Part shown: in pieces, positions 42,323 to 51,173 of the stretch
Numbering within the stretch: the first letter of the stretch is position 1
Layout: the number at the start of each line of letters is the position of its first letter
Assembly: GCA_029667085.1 (NCBI GenBank)
Contig: JARUHJ010000004.1
Coordinates: forward strand, 124,001-188,000
Source: Deltaproteobacteria bacterium IMCC39524
Lineage (GTDB): Bacteria; Desulfobacterota; Desulfuromonadia; Desulfuromonadales; BM103
DNA: 64,000 bases
Reading direction: 5' to 3'
The notes under the pieces: model-generated
What the model saw: only the letters and a program-made list of their open reading frames with translations
Database searches by the model: none
Told to the model about the DNA's origin: nothing
Position numbers and translations under genes: made by a program

Positions 42323-43852
42323 ATGGCGATTATGGAACAATCGATTAAATATACTCCTTTTTTCCTGCTTTGCGGGGTGCTCATCGTTTCTCTTATCGTG
42401 GGCCTTTTGAGCCGACGCCATGACAGGGGTGGCTACGGCGTGCAGGTGAGATCAATTGGCCATGCCAGCATCGGCGCAGCCATCGCCTCTAACTGGATGA
42501 GTGCCGCATCTTTCCTCGGCATTGCGGGCGTTTTTTTCCTCAACGGCTATTTTGCCTTCGCCTACATCCTGGGCTGGACTGGCGGCTACGTCCTGCTGCT
42601 GGTTCTGATGGGCAGCCAGATTCGTCGTTTCGGCAAATATACTGCGCCTGACTTTGTCGAAGCCCGTTATGATTCTTCAGTAGCCCGTGTCTTTTCTGCA
42701 GTCATTGCCATCGTCATTTCCCTGATTTACTGCGTTGCCCAATACAAGGGAATCGGCATGGTTTTCGCCTGGATGTTCGGCATTGACTATACTCAGGCTC
42801 TGGTTTTCGGCACCCTCATAACCTTTGTCTACCTGGTGGTTGCTGGAGGGTTGAAAGCCGCTCGCAATCCACAGATGCACTATCTGGTGTTAATCATCTC
42901 TTTCGTCGTACCTCTGATGCTGATCGCTAAAAAGCTTGGCTACAATTGGCTGGTACCACAGTTCAGTTACGGCAGAGCCCTGCGTGATCTGCCTGAGCAG
43001 GCTTCCAATGCCTACCTGTTCCCCTGGACCTTCGGATCACCTTACGAGTGGATTGCCCTCTGTTTCACACTGATGGTCGGCACTGCCGGGCTACCCCATG
43101 TCCTGTCACGCTTCTACACGGTTCCAAACAACCGGGATGCCCGCTGGGGTGTCGTCTGGGGGCTCTTCTTTATCGGTCTTCTCTACTGGAGTGCACCGGC
43201 ATTTGGCGCCTTTGCAAGAACCTGGTTGACCAACTCGGGAACGATTCTGACTCCAGCTGAATCTCAGGCTCTTGCCGACATTATTGTCATCAAGACCGCA
43301 GAGTGGGTTGGCCTGAATGAAATTTTCGTCAGCGTACTGGCAATCGGTGGCGTCCTTGCAGCCATCAGCACCATAACCGGGCTGCTGGTTACCGGCGCCG
43401 GCGCAATCTCTTACGATATCTATTATCGACTGATCAACCCCAAAGCCACCGAAAGTCACCTGCTGATTGTCGCCAAAGGAGCAACCCTGGCTCTGGCACT
43501 CCTGGTGTTGGTGATTGCCGTCAATCCTCCCGGCCTGATCGCCCAGATTACCGCCGTGGCTTTTGCCCTGGCCGGGAACACCCTCTTTCCTGTTTTCCTG
43601 CTTGGTATCTGGTGGGACAGAGCCAACAAGTACGGAGCTATTGCCGGCATGACGGTTGGTACGATTATAACCTTTGCACCGATTCTGCTTGGCAACCTGA
43701 TACCGATGCTCCGCACAATTCTGCCGCCAACCTCATCGGCCCTCGTTGGCGCACCTGTCGTTATTCTGACAATGATTATCGTCTCACGCCTGACTCCGCC
43801 ACCACCTGAACACTTGAGACGGTTCCTGGTAGAAAAGGTTCACAGCCCCTAG
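42323..43852 (+). CDS. sodium:solute symporter family transporter (acetate-type)
   Basis: The 509-residue protein has about 13 transmembrane helices. SNWMSAASFLGIAG near residue 55 and GTAGLPHVLSRFYT near residue 253 are hallmark segments of ActP-like solute:sodium symporters, including Na-site residues. With the DUF4212 subunit it belongs to the VC2705-like subgroup, for which acetate or other short organic acids are the usual assignment. The exact substrate is inferred. Expression appears to depend on sigma-54. Confidence 0.9.
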   Translation: MAIMEQSIKYTPFFLLCGVLIVSLIVGLLSRRHDRGGYGVQVRSIGHASIGAAIASNWMSAASFLGIAGVFFLNGYFAFAYILGWTGGYVLLLVLMGSQIRRFGKYTAPDFVEARYDSSVARVFSAVIAIVISLIYCVAQYKGIGMVFAWMFGIDYTQALVFGTLITFVYLVVAGGLKAARNPQMHYLVLIISFVVPLMLIAKKLGYNWLVPQFSYGRALRDLPEQASNAYLFPWTFGSPYEWIALCFTLMVGTAGLPHVLSRFYTVPNNRDARWGVVWGLFFIGLLYWSAPAFGAFARTWLTNSGTILTPAESQALADIIVIKTAEWVGLNEIFVSVLAIGGVLAAISTITGLLVTGAGAISYDIYYRLINPKATESHLLIVAKGATLALALLVLVIAVNPPGLIAQITAVAFALAGNTLFPVFLLGIWWDRANKYGAIAGMTVGTIITFAPILLGNLIPMLRTILPPTSSALVGAPVVILTMIIVSRLTPPPPEHLRRFLVEKVHSP

Positions 43853-43961
43853 AAGAGGCCCCTGCAACAACATCGTGCAGCATTGACCTCAGCACCAAGC
43901 TTGCTGTAATGTGCCGAAAAACTAAAATGTCGTTTTATTGTGACGCCAACGATTCTATAAA

Positions 43962-44783
43962 ATGAAGTTGATCTTATCCGCAGGAAGCCTCTACACTTTA
44001 CCACCGACCCAGGTCTTTGAAATGGCCAGGGATGTCGGTTTTGATGGTATGGAAGTCATCGTAAACCACGACTTCTCAGGATCAAAACACCTCGACCACC
44101 TGCGTGACCTGCAAAGCATTCTTCCCGTTCTTTCCATCCACGCCCCCTTTTTTGAGATTGATGGTTGGGGGAACAAGATTGACCAGTTAAAAATATGTGC
44201 GGACCTGGCGTTGAATGCCGGTGTCCCTCTGATCAATTTTCACCCGCCCAACTGGCTGTTTTTCGAATTTAAATTCTGGAGATGGCTGAAAAAAATCAAG
44301 AATTTTCAGTCTGAAATCGGCCAGGACGGTGTTCTTGTAACCATAGAGAACATGCCCTGCCTGCCACAATTCAAGATCAACCCGTACCTGCTTTCAAAAA
44401 TAGACAACATGGTCCGTTTTATGGAAGACAGGAACCTGTACCTGACATTTGACACTGCCCACTGCGGTTCCATGCATACCGATTTTCTCGGCGATTTCCA
44501 TCAATTCTATGATTCTGGTCGTATGCGCAACATACATTTCTCCGACTACGGCAATGGTCGTGAGCACCTTATACCAGGACACGGAGCCCTGCCCTTGACC
44601 CGTTTCCTCAATCACTTGAGAGAAACCCGCTACGATCACGCGCTGGTGCTGGAGCTCTCCCCCCACGAATTCCCGAAAGACCTTGAGCTCATCAAGGAAA
44701 CCCTGATTGAAGTTTTTGATTACTTGTGCCAGGAAACCAGGCACTCATCCACCAGACTGGGGAAGGTTGCAGGACCAAGTTAG
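43962..44783 (+). CDS. TIM-barrel sugar isomerase/endonuclease IV-like protein
   Basis: The 273-residue protein follows the AP endonuclease family 2/xylose isomerase-like pattern: VGFDGMEVIV near residue 25, SIHAPFFEIDG, NFHPPNW, VTIENMPC, TFDTAHCGS, HFSDYGNGREHLIPGHGALP and ALVLELSPHE. These provide Glu, His and Asp metal ligands in order. It could be an isomerase, epimerase or endonuclease IV homolog. The length is close to sugar phosphate isomerase/epimerase members. It has no coupled neighbour. Confidence 0.8.
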   Translation: MKLILSAGSLYTLPPTQVFEMARDVGFDGMEVIVNHDFSGSKHLDHLRDLQSILPVLSIHAPFFEIDGWGNKIDQLKICADLALNAGVPLINFHPPNWLFFEFKFWRWLKKIKNFQSEIGQDGVLVTIENMPCLPQFKINPYLLSKIDNMVRFMEDRNLYLTFDTAHCGSMHTDFLGDFHQFYDSGRMRNIHFSDYGNGREHLIPGHGALPLTRFLNHLRETRYDHALVLELSPHEFPKDLELIKETLIEVFDYLCQETRHSSTRLGKVAGPS

Positions 44784-44811
44784 ACAACCAGGCTTCCGCC
44801 CGCCGTCAAAT

Positions 44812-45264
44812 TTAGCGAACGATATACACTGAACAGTGTGCGTGAAGTGATATTTTCGTTGAAACACTGCCAAGAAGTGTCCGTTTCATGCGGCCTTTGC
44901 CGGATGAACCCACCACGATTACATCGCAGTTCTTCTCCTCGGCCAGCATCATCAATTCTTCGGCGGGGTCTCCATACATAACCATCGATTCAAGGTCGAC
45001 GCCTGCTTCTGCAGCCACCTTTTCAACAACATAGAAGAGACGGTCGCGCTTTTCCTGCCAGCCGGGCATTTCGGTTGCGGGTTTATCAGGGAAAAAATCG
45101 GTAAATGATGGTGTTTTCATGTTTGGAAGAACCAGCACAGCATAAAGGTTGCTTTTAATCTTTGCCCCCGAGATAGAAGCCAGCCGTACAGCTTCTTCAG
45201 CGGCCTTGTCCGACTGCGGGGAACCATCAATTGCAACGATAATTTTCTTGCTGAGTTTCAACAT
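44812..45264 (-). CDS. universal stress protein
   Basis: From ATG 45264 after GGGAGGG, the protein has 150 residues. The N-terminal IIVAIDGSPQSDKAAEEAV and the C-terminal nucleotide motif VVGSSGKGRMKR then LLGSVS identify the ATP-binding branch of the UspA family. A Pro/Phe-rich loop (PSFTDFFPDKPA) replaces part of the usual loop. It is divergent from the IclR regulator gene and has its own promoter at 45295-45323. Confidence 0.9.
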   Translation of the reverse strand: MLKLSKKIIVAIDGSPQSDKAAEEAVRLASISGAKIKSNLYAVLVLPNMKTPSFTDFFPDKPATEMPGWQEKRDRLFYVVEKVAAEAGVDLESMVMYGDPAEELMMLAEEKNCDVIVVGSSGKGRMKRTLLGSVSTKISLHAHCSVYIVR

Positions 45265-45294
45265 GCCGAGCCCTCCCACGATTTCATTAAGCTG

Positions 45295-45323
45295 AATTTA
45301 CCTGTCGGCCTATACTGTGTCAA
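45295..45323 (-). promoter_or_regulatory. promoter of the universal stress protein gene
   Basis: On the minus strand TTGACA (45323-45318) and TAAATT (45300-45295) are 17 bases apart. The start codon lies 31 bases downstream, leaving a short leader. Confidence 0.6.
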
Positions 45324-45358
45324 CTGTCACACAGATTTGACAAAAAAGACTTATCTGT

Positions 45359-45387
45359 TTGACTTCTATAAAACACTATTTTAAAAT
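45359..45387 (+). promoter_or_regulatory. upstream promoter toward the IclR regulator
   Basis: TTGACT (45359-45364) and TAAAAT (45382-45387) are 17 bases apart, five of six matches each. Transcripts would include a 19-codon frame starting ATG 45408, preceded by AAGAGG. Confidence 0.5.
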
Positions 45388-45463
45388 CATCTAAGAGGTA
45401 AAAAACCATGGCCCCTAAGTGTTTTTTTTCTCAACCATTTATCACAATAATTTCCATTCTACC

Positions 45464-45492
45464 TTGACAGCTTAAGGCTGTTTCGTTAGAAA
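45464..45492 (+). promoter_or_regulatory. proximal promoter of the IclR regulator
   Basis: TTGACA (45464-45469, perfect) and TAGAAA (45487-45492) are 17 bases apart. The regulator ATG lies 59 bases after the -10 element. The TTGACA overlaps the stop of the small upstream frame. Confidence 0.55.
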
Positions 45493-45550
45493 ATATGTTT
45501 GCATAAAATTTGCACCATCTAACTCATCACCCATCAAGGATTTTCAAAAA

Positions 45551-46333
45551 ATGGCCAGGAAAGAAAAGTCCGAATATATCATCCAGGCAGTTTCCCATGC
45601 CCTGGACTTACTGGAGCAGTTTCATGACGAAGTCGATGAGCTTGGCGTTACCGAGCTCAGCAAACGTTTAAAGCTGCACAAAAATAACGTTTTCCGCCTC
45701 TTGGCCACACTCGAGTCCCGCGGTTACATTGAGCAGAACAAGGCGACCGAAAATTACCGCCTCGGGCTCAAGGCTCTGGAGCTCGGGCAAACTTTCATCA
45801 AGCAGATGGGTCTGTTACGTCAGGCTAAACCGATCCTTGAGAAAATGGTGTCCGAATGTAACGAAACCTGCTATGTCGCTATTTTCAAGGAAGGCCATGT
45901 CGTCTACCTCGACATGGTAGAAACAGACATGACGGTTCGCGTCGTCTCCCGGGTCGGATCGCGCCTGCCGGCCTACTGTACCGCAGCAGGCAAAGTCTAT
46001 CTGTCCCACATGTCCGATGATGAGATCAACGAGATCCTGCCAACGGAAGACTTTCAGGTCTATACCGACACAACCATCAAGAACCGTACGCAACTCAAAA
46101 AAGAACTAGTTGAGGTTGCTGAGCAGGGCTACGCTATCGACAATGAAGAACTCGACCTCGGCGTACACTGTGTTGCTGCACCAATTCGTGACTACACCCG
46201 GCGGATCGTCGGCTCGATCAGCATCTCCGGGCCGAACATGCGCCTCGGTGAAGAACGCATCAAGAAGGAGTTGGTACCACTGGTGCTGGAGGCTTCCGAA
46301 GAGCTTTCGACCCGGCTCGGTTATCACAAGTAA
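45551..46333 (+). CDS. IclR-family transcriptional regulator
   Basis: The 260-residue protein has an N-terminal winged helix with LGVTELSKRLKLHKNNVFRLLATLESRGYI (helix-turn-helix near residues 32-60). The IclR effector domain follows, including VSRVGSRLPAYCTAAGKVYL and GVHCVAAPIRDY. These proteins bind small organic acids and act as repressors or activators. Genes under its control are not evident, because its neighbours (universal stress protein, esterase) give no clear pathway. It is followed by a strong terminator. Confidence 0.92.
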   Translation: MARKEKSEYIIQAVSHALDLLEQFHDEVDELGVTELSKRLKLHKNNVFRLLATLESRGYIEQNKATENYRLGLKALELGQTFIKQMGLLRQAKPILEKMVSECNETCYVAIFKEGHVVYLDMVETDMTVRVVSRVGSRLPAYCTAAGKVYLSHMSDDEINEILPTEDFQVYTDTTIKNRTQLKKELVEVAEQGYAIDNEELDLGVHCVAAPIRDYTRRIVGSISISGPNMRLGEERIKKELVPLVLEASEELSTRLGYHK

Positions 46334-46355
46334 AAGGTTCTCAAAACTCAATGCC

Positions 46356-46392
46356 AAAGGCCCTGCATTCGATAAGTGCAGGGCCTTTTCTG
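46356..46392 (+). terminator. intrinsic terminator after the IclR regulator
   Basis: AAAGGCCCTGCA pairs with TGCAGGGCCTTT (12 bp, 9-base loop), followed by TCTG. The A/T flanks make it usable on both strands. Confidence 0.85.
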
Positions 46393-46520
46393 TATAAAGT
46401 ATCCGCCCATACAAGCCTCATCAGCAAACAGGGAACAAGATTGACACGCACACCTTAAATGCTATGATGAGAATGGACATTTACTAATAAATCAAGACAC
46501 TTAAAAGGCATTAAGCGACA

Positions 46521-47363
46521 GTGGGAACAGACCCGTTCGATCATTCCGAGACGAATCAAGATTGTCAGACCCTGCGTCAACTCGCGCAAGAGGAAGGGGT
46601 GTCTGAACCGAACGACCTCCCCTTCATGCTTCGGCCACCGGGAGCGACTAGTGCGGCACTGCTGGTCCATGGTTTTACAGGTACGCCTTGGGAAATGCGC
46701 CTGATTGGTGAAGAGTTGGCCATTGCCGGCATTGCCAGTCTCGCCATTCGCTTGCCAGGCCACGGCACTTCACCGGAAGACCTTGCCAAAAAACGTTGGG
46801 AAGACTGGTACGATGCTGTTCAGGTGGGCTACACCATCCTCCGCAAAGACTATTCATCAATTTACGGTATAGGCATGAGTACAGGCTGTCTATTACTCTT
46901 GGCGGCGGCAAGAACAAACCCGATGAGCGGTCTGGTTCTCTTCTCTCCCTACCTGCGGATCCAACACTGGCTGGCGCCTTATGCCGGATTGTTAAAATGG
47001 TTTCGTCCCTATCAGGTAAAAGCAGAAGCAGACAATTCGCAGAAGCACTACTATCGGCGCAGGCCGGTCGCCGGCATCCACCAGATCAACCGACTGATTA
47101 AAAGAGTCCGTAGCCAGCTGCAACTTATAACCTGCCCGGTACTGGCATTCAACGGTGAAGGGGATCAAACTGTCGACATTGAAAGCGGTCGTGAATTGAT
47201 AGACAGGATGGCGAGTGAGATTAAAGACTACCGGTGTTACGGCACCGACGTCCCTCATGTGTTAACCCGTGAGGAGAATCCATATCGCGTAGAGATGTTT
47301 ACCCAAGCAATCGAGTTTATTCAGGGCCTCGAAGGACCGGAGCCCACCGTCTCGACAAGATAG
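46521..47363 (+). CDS. carboxylesterase-like alpha/beta hydrolase
   Basis: From GTG 46521 the protein has 280 residues. LLVHGFTGTPWEM is the oxyanion-hole region, GMSTG holds the nucleophile Ser (near residue 118), GEGDQTVD the Asp and VPHVLTRE the His. This fits the Est30/YvaK-like carboxylesterase or monoacylglycerol lipase group. Its 3' end overlaps the convergent coaE gene by 43 bases. The first 35 residues are a polar extension; an internal start is possible. Confidence 0.82.
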   Translation: MGTDPFDHSETNQDCQTLRQLAQEEGVSEPNDLPFMLRPPGATSAALLVHGFTGTPWEMRLIGEELAIAGIASLAIRLPGHGTSPEDLAKKRWEDWYDAVQVGYTILRKDYSSIYGIGMSTGCLLLLAAARTNPMSGLVLFSPYLRIQHWLAPYAGLLKWFRPYQVKAEADNSQKHYYRRRPVAGIHQINRLIKRVRSQLQLITCPVLAFNGEGDQTVDIESGRELIDRMASEIKDYRCYGTDVPHVLTREENPYRVEMFTQAIEFIQGLEGPEPTVSTR

Positions 47364-47938
47364 TGATACAGAGAAGTCACCGCATGACGTGTTTGTTCTA
47401 ACGAACCTGAGTTGTCTATCACGAAGTCTGCTTTCTGCACCTTATCTGCCTGCGGCCATTGGGCAGCAATCCTCTGCTTGGCCTCCGCTTCGCTTATTTC
47501 ATCCCTCGTCAAGAGACGTTCCACCTGTAAAGCAGGATCAATCACCACAACCAGAATCTGGTCAACCCGGCTCTCGGCGCCAGCTTCAAACAAAAGTGGA
47601 GCCTCGTAGACGATCAGATCATGGGGTGAATTTTTCAACGCCATCAAGCGACATTCAGCAAGATGGGCAATTGCAGGATGAGTAATGAGATCAAGTCGAT
47701 GCCTGGCTAAGGGATCGGAAAAAACTTTTTGCGCCATCACCTCACGGTTCAGACTTCCCCCTGCTGTCAGAATCTCCACCCCAAAGGCATCCACCAATTT
47801 GGCCAACGTCGGGCTGCCTTGATTTACAACTTCCCTGGCGAGGAGATCAGCACTCACCAGGCTAGCACCGCACTCAACAAACAAATCAGCAACGAAGCTT
47901 TTCCCCGAAGCAATCCCACCGGTGAGACCGAGAATCAT
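47321..47938 (-). CDS. coaE: dephospho-CoA kinase
   Basis: From ATG 47938, with GAGGAAAGG upstream, the protein has 205 residues. The P-loop is GLTGGIASGKS at the N-terminus, followed by DLLAREVVNQGSP, and later EAPLLFEAG and LLTRDEISEAEAKQRIAAQWP. These are the CoaE hallmarks. It phosphorylates dephospho-CoA at the ribose 3' position, the last step of coenzyme A synthesis. Its C-terminus converges on and overlaps the esterase gene. Confidence 0.95.
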   Translation of the reverse strand: MILGLTGGIASGKSFVADLFVECGASLVSADLLAREVVNQGSPTLAKLVDAFGVEILTAGGSLNREVMAQKVFSDPLARHRLDLITHPAIAHLAECRLMALKNSPHDLIVYEAPLLFEAGAESRVDQILVVVIDPALQVERLLTRDEISEAEAKQRIAAQWPQADKVQKADFVIDNSGSLEQTRHAVTSLYHYLVETVGSGPSRP

Positions 47939-48182
47939 GATGCGACCTTTCCTCAAAGCTGTATGGAATAATCATTCTTGAGTAGAGACGAGATATCATG
48001 ACATTTCTCGACAGGACTTTGCAAAAAAAATCAATGAGACACACTCGTGAAACACCAGGAGAAGAAAGTGTCGGCAACAATAGCCTCGGGACTGGTCAAA
48101 GCGATTAAAATCATTTAGAATGCACTGAAGTTTTGTGACCCTCACTCAACCAGCCTGCAGGATAGATACCGGAACCCTGAAG

Positions 48183-49754
48183 ATGCAAAATGGCAGCGAA
48201 CTCCACAACCTGATCGCGACCGCCCTCACCGGTGTGGTCAAACAGATCAAATCCGTCAGGTACTACCCTGCGAAGCACCCGGCCTTACAGGCCGCGGCAA
48301 AGGAGAGTCTGCGTAGCTTTGAACCGATCCTTGGTGGAGGCAACCACCTTTCCGTGACAATCCGCAAAGAGGGCTTTCTTTTTGATGACAGCCCGGTCGC
48401 CAAAGGCAACCAGGTCATTACTCAACTTGCAACATTCTGCTTCGCCCGAAGAATTCAGCACCTGACTTTTTTGGCCGATCTCAATAGTAGTGACCTGCAT
48501 CACTTTGTCCACTACCTGCTGCTCGACCCTCAAACACTCCAAAAGCAGGGCGGCATCCAGGCGATTCTTGAAAAAGCCCGACTGACTACGATCTGGACCA
48601 ACATCCGCGATCTGGATGATATTCTGGAGCGTCGGGAAGAGATTGAGTCGCTCCCGGAAGACCCGGAGTTCGACCCCGCCGCAGTACTCGCTGGTGGAGA
48701 GGACGTGGATGAAGTTCAAGCCCAGTCTGACGCCCTGGCCCTGGAGACACTTCTGGCCAGGATGGAGCAGGAAAACAATGACGCCCGTTTTCAGAAGGCC
48801 CTGCAGGAACTGGTTTCTCTGCTGAGGCTTCAACTGAACGACGAACAGCGTCCACTGGTCATGCGGGCTTTTCTCCTTTTATGCCGGAGCGCTACAGCTA
48901 AACAATATTCCGAGGAGCGCAGACAAAATGCCCGACTGTGTCTTGGTCAACTATCCACCGACACAACAACCGATTACCTGGTTGCATACCTGACTGAAGA
49001 AAAGACCGAGAAGAAAACCCGCAACACCCTCATTCAGATACTGGCCTTCATGGGCAGTAAAATCACAAAACGCCTGCTAGAAATTCTGTCTGGCGAGAGC
49101 TCCGCAACAAAACGCAAGATACTGCACGAGGTCCTGGTGCGCAGCGGCCCGGTCTCGCTGCCTTTCATCAATGAATATCTCAGCGATGATCGCTGGTTCG
49201 TGGTGCGTAATGCCGTCGCTCTCCTCGGCGACATTCGCAGCCAGGACTCGTTGGCTGAACTCACCCTGCTGTTGCAACATGATGACATCCGCGTCCGCAG
49301 GGAGACCATTCGCGCCCTGACCAGAATTGGCGGCAAACGCGCCATTAATATCCTGCTGCAGACCGCTGCCTCAGACGATCAGGATCTGCGTCGCCAGGCC
49401 ATCCTTTCGCTCGGAGCCATGCGCGCGACAGTTGCTTCGCCAACCCTTTTGTCGATGTTAAAACAAAAGGGCTGGAGCCAAAGGGGCATTGACCTCAAAA
49501 AAGACACCATTCGCGCTCTCGGTGAGATTCGCGATCCCGCAGCCATACCAGAGCTATTGAAGATCATCACAAAAAGACGTTGGCTGCACAAACAGCTGAA
49601 CGATGAACTACGTGTTGCGGCGGCGGCAGCGCTCGGTGACATAGCAGAAGAGAGCACACGTGCAGCTCTGGAAAAAGCGACGAATGACAAGGCCACGACT
49701 GTCGCTCGGGCAGCAGCACAGGCCCTCATGCAGCTGGACAAGGCAAACACATGA
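48183..49754 (+). CDS. HEAT-repeat protein with a novel N-terminal module
   Basis: From ATG 48183 the protein has 523 residues; GTG 48135 is an alternative start. Residues 1-130 form a module with the pattern KSVRYYPAKHPAL, GFLFDDSPVA and LTFLADLNSSDLHHF. The same order of motifs occurs at the start of the next gene. A Glu/Asp-rich linker follows. From about residue 270 to the end there are roughly six HEAT-like repeats (for example FINEYLSDDRWFVVRNAVAL). HEAT arrays bind proteins. Its stop overlaps the start of the HD-GYP gene by four bases. Confidence 0.78.
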   Translation: MQNGSELHNLIATALTGVVKQIKSVRYYPAKHPALQAAAKESLRSFEPILGGGNHLSVTIRKEGFLFDDSPVAKGNQVITQLATFCFARRIQHLTFLADLNSSDLHHFVHYLLLDPQTLQKQGGIQAILEKARLTTIWTNIRDLDDILERREEIESLPEDPEFDPAAVLAGGEDVDEVQAQSDALALETLLARMEQENNDARFQKALQELVSLLRLQLNDEQRPLVMRAFLLLCRSATAKQYSEERRQNARLCLGQLSTDTTTDYLVAYLTEEKTEKKTRNTLIQILAFMGSKITKRLLEILSGESSATKRKILHEVLVRSGPVSLPFINEYLSDDRWFVVRNAVALLGDIRSQDSLAELTLLLQHDDIRVRRETIRALTRIGGKRAINILLQTAASDDQDLRRQAILSLGAMRATVASPTLLSMLKQKGWSQRGIDLKKDTIRALGEIRDPAAIPELLKIITKRRWLHKQLNDELRVAAAAALGDIAEESTRAALEKATNDKATTVARAAAQALMQLDKANT

Positions 49755-51088
49755 ACGTTGATGAAATAAAACAGGTCGTACAGGTACTGGCAGCGGCCAT
49801 TAAAGGGCTACGCCTCTACGCTGTCAACCATCCCGCCACAGCCAAACAGGTCGAGTCCCTGCAAGACGGCCTGTTCGGTTTATTACAGCACAAAAAGTTA
49901 ATCAGGATGGGACTCTTGGAGGGGACTCTTTTTGTCGAAGACCATCTCTTCATGGATGAATTCCCGGCGGCCACCGAGCTTGCAACGCTTCTTGAATCTC
50001 GCGAACTGATAGGCTTTGAATTCATGGCAGGCCTCTCGGCCGTTGAGATCCAGTCGTTGTTGAACCTGATCCATTCCGGAGGCGGCAAAGGTCAGGATTT
50101 TGCTGACGCCCTGGCTTCGCAAGGGGTCAAAAAAATCCGCGCTGTCGCTGCGGAAGATGATGACGACGACCAGAAACCACGCAAGGTCTATCGTAAGGCG
50201 CTAAAGGTCGTTGACCAGATTTTCCAGGATGTACGCATGGGCGAGATCCCTTCTTCTGACGAAGCAATCAACGTCGTCAAGAGCATGGCCCAGTTAACCA
50301 TGACAGAACCTCACGCCATGATGGCCTTGTCGATGCTCAAAGATTACGACAACTATACCTTTACCCATTCGGTCAATGTCTCGGTACTGGCCCTTGCCGT
50401 CGGCAGAGCCTGCAATCTAACCGAGGAGCAACTTAAAACCCTTGGCCTCGGCGGGCTGTTGCACGATCTTGGCAAGCTGCGTATTGATGTCGACATTATC
50501 ACCAAGCCAGGAAGGCTGACCGATGCCGAATTTGACGCAATCAAAGAGCACCCCGGTTTCGGCGCAGAAATCATCAAGGAGATGGAGGATGTTACCCCGG
50601 AAGTCATGCAGATTGTCCTCGGCCATCATCTGCGTTACGACCGGTCTGGTTACCCTTCCAATGCCGTCGACAACATCGCCTCACCGCTGGTTGAGATGGC
50701 GGCCATTGCCGACGCCTACGACGCAATGACCACGCTACGTTCTTACCAACGGCCCTTCACACCCCGTAGGGCCATTGCACGGCTTAAAGAGATTTCCGGG
50801 TCTTCATTACACCCTGACTTTGTCATGCCCTTTGTTGAATCGCTCGGTGCTTACCCGGTCGGCAGCCTTGTCCGGCTTGACAACAACGAAATCGGTCTGG
50901 TCACCAAGGTTGACACCAAAAACACCAGCCTGGTCGACATCAAAATCATCTTCAACGCCGCGGGCGCACTCCTCGAAGAACCGCGCAGAATACAATTACG
51001 GCCAAACCAGCCAAGAAGCATTATTGCCGAAGTCGATCCACAGACAAAGGGCATCGACGTAACAGACTTCTTCGATTTTGACTCCTAA
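49751..51088 (+). CDS. HD-GYP phosphodiesterase-like protein
   Basis: The 445-residue protein repeats the N-terminal module of the gene before it (KGLRLYAVNHPAT, GTLFVEDHLF, FMAGLSAVEIQSLL). An HD-GYP domain occupies about residues 190-370: LLHDLGK near 238, KEHPGFGAEI, then GHHLRYDRSGYP. HD-GYP enzymes hydrolyse c-di-GMP or cGAMP. The usual HHExxDGxGYP is HHLxxDRSGYP here, so Glu and Gly are replaced, but the His/Asp metal ligands remain. Activity is probable but not sure. It is coupled to the HEAT gene. Confidence 0.85.
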   Translation: MNVDEIKQVVQVLAAAIKGLRLYAVNHPATAKQVESLQDGLFGLLQHKKLIRMGLLEGTLFVEDHLFMDEFPAATELATLLESRELIGFEFMAGLSAVEIQSLLNLIHSGGGKGQDFADALASQGVKKIRAVAAEDDDDDQKPRKVYRKALKVVDQIFQDVRMGEIPSSDEAINVVKSMAQLTMTEPHAMMALSMLKDYDNYTFTHSVNVSVLALAVGRACNLTEEQLKTLGLGGLLHDLGKLRIDVDIITKPGRLTDAEFDAIKEHPGFGAEIIKEMEDVTPEVMQIVLGHHLRYDRSGYPSNAVDNIASPLVEMAAIADAYDAMTTLRSYQRPFTPRRAIARLKEISGSSLHPDFVMPFVESLGAYPVGSLVRLDNNEIGLVTKVDTKNTSLVDIKIIFNAAGALLEEPRRIQLRPNQPRSIIAEVDPQTKGIDVTDFFDFDS

Positions 51089-51094
51089 AACAGA

Positions 51095-51135
51095 TAAGGA
51101 CCGGAAGAATCATCTTCCGGCCCTTTATTAATTTT
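51095..51135 (+). terminator. intrinsic terminator after the HD-GYP gene
   Basis: AAGGACCGGAAGA pairs with TCTTCCGGCCCTT around ATCA, followed by TATTAATTTTT. There is one mismatch in the stem. Confidence 0.75.
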
Positions 51136-51173
51136 TCAACCAGCCCCCACAAACCAGCCTCCAGTCGCCGGCA

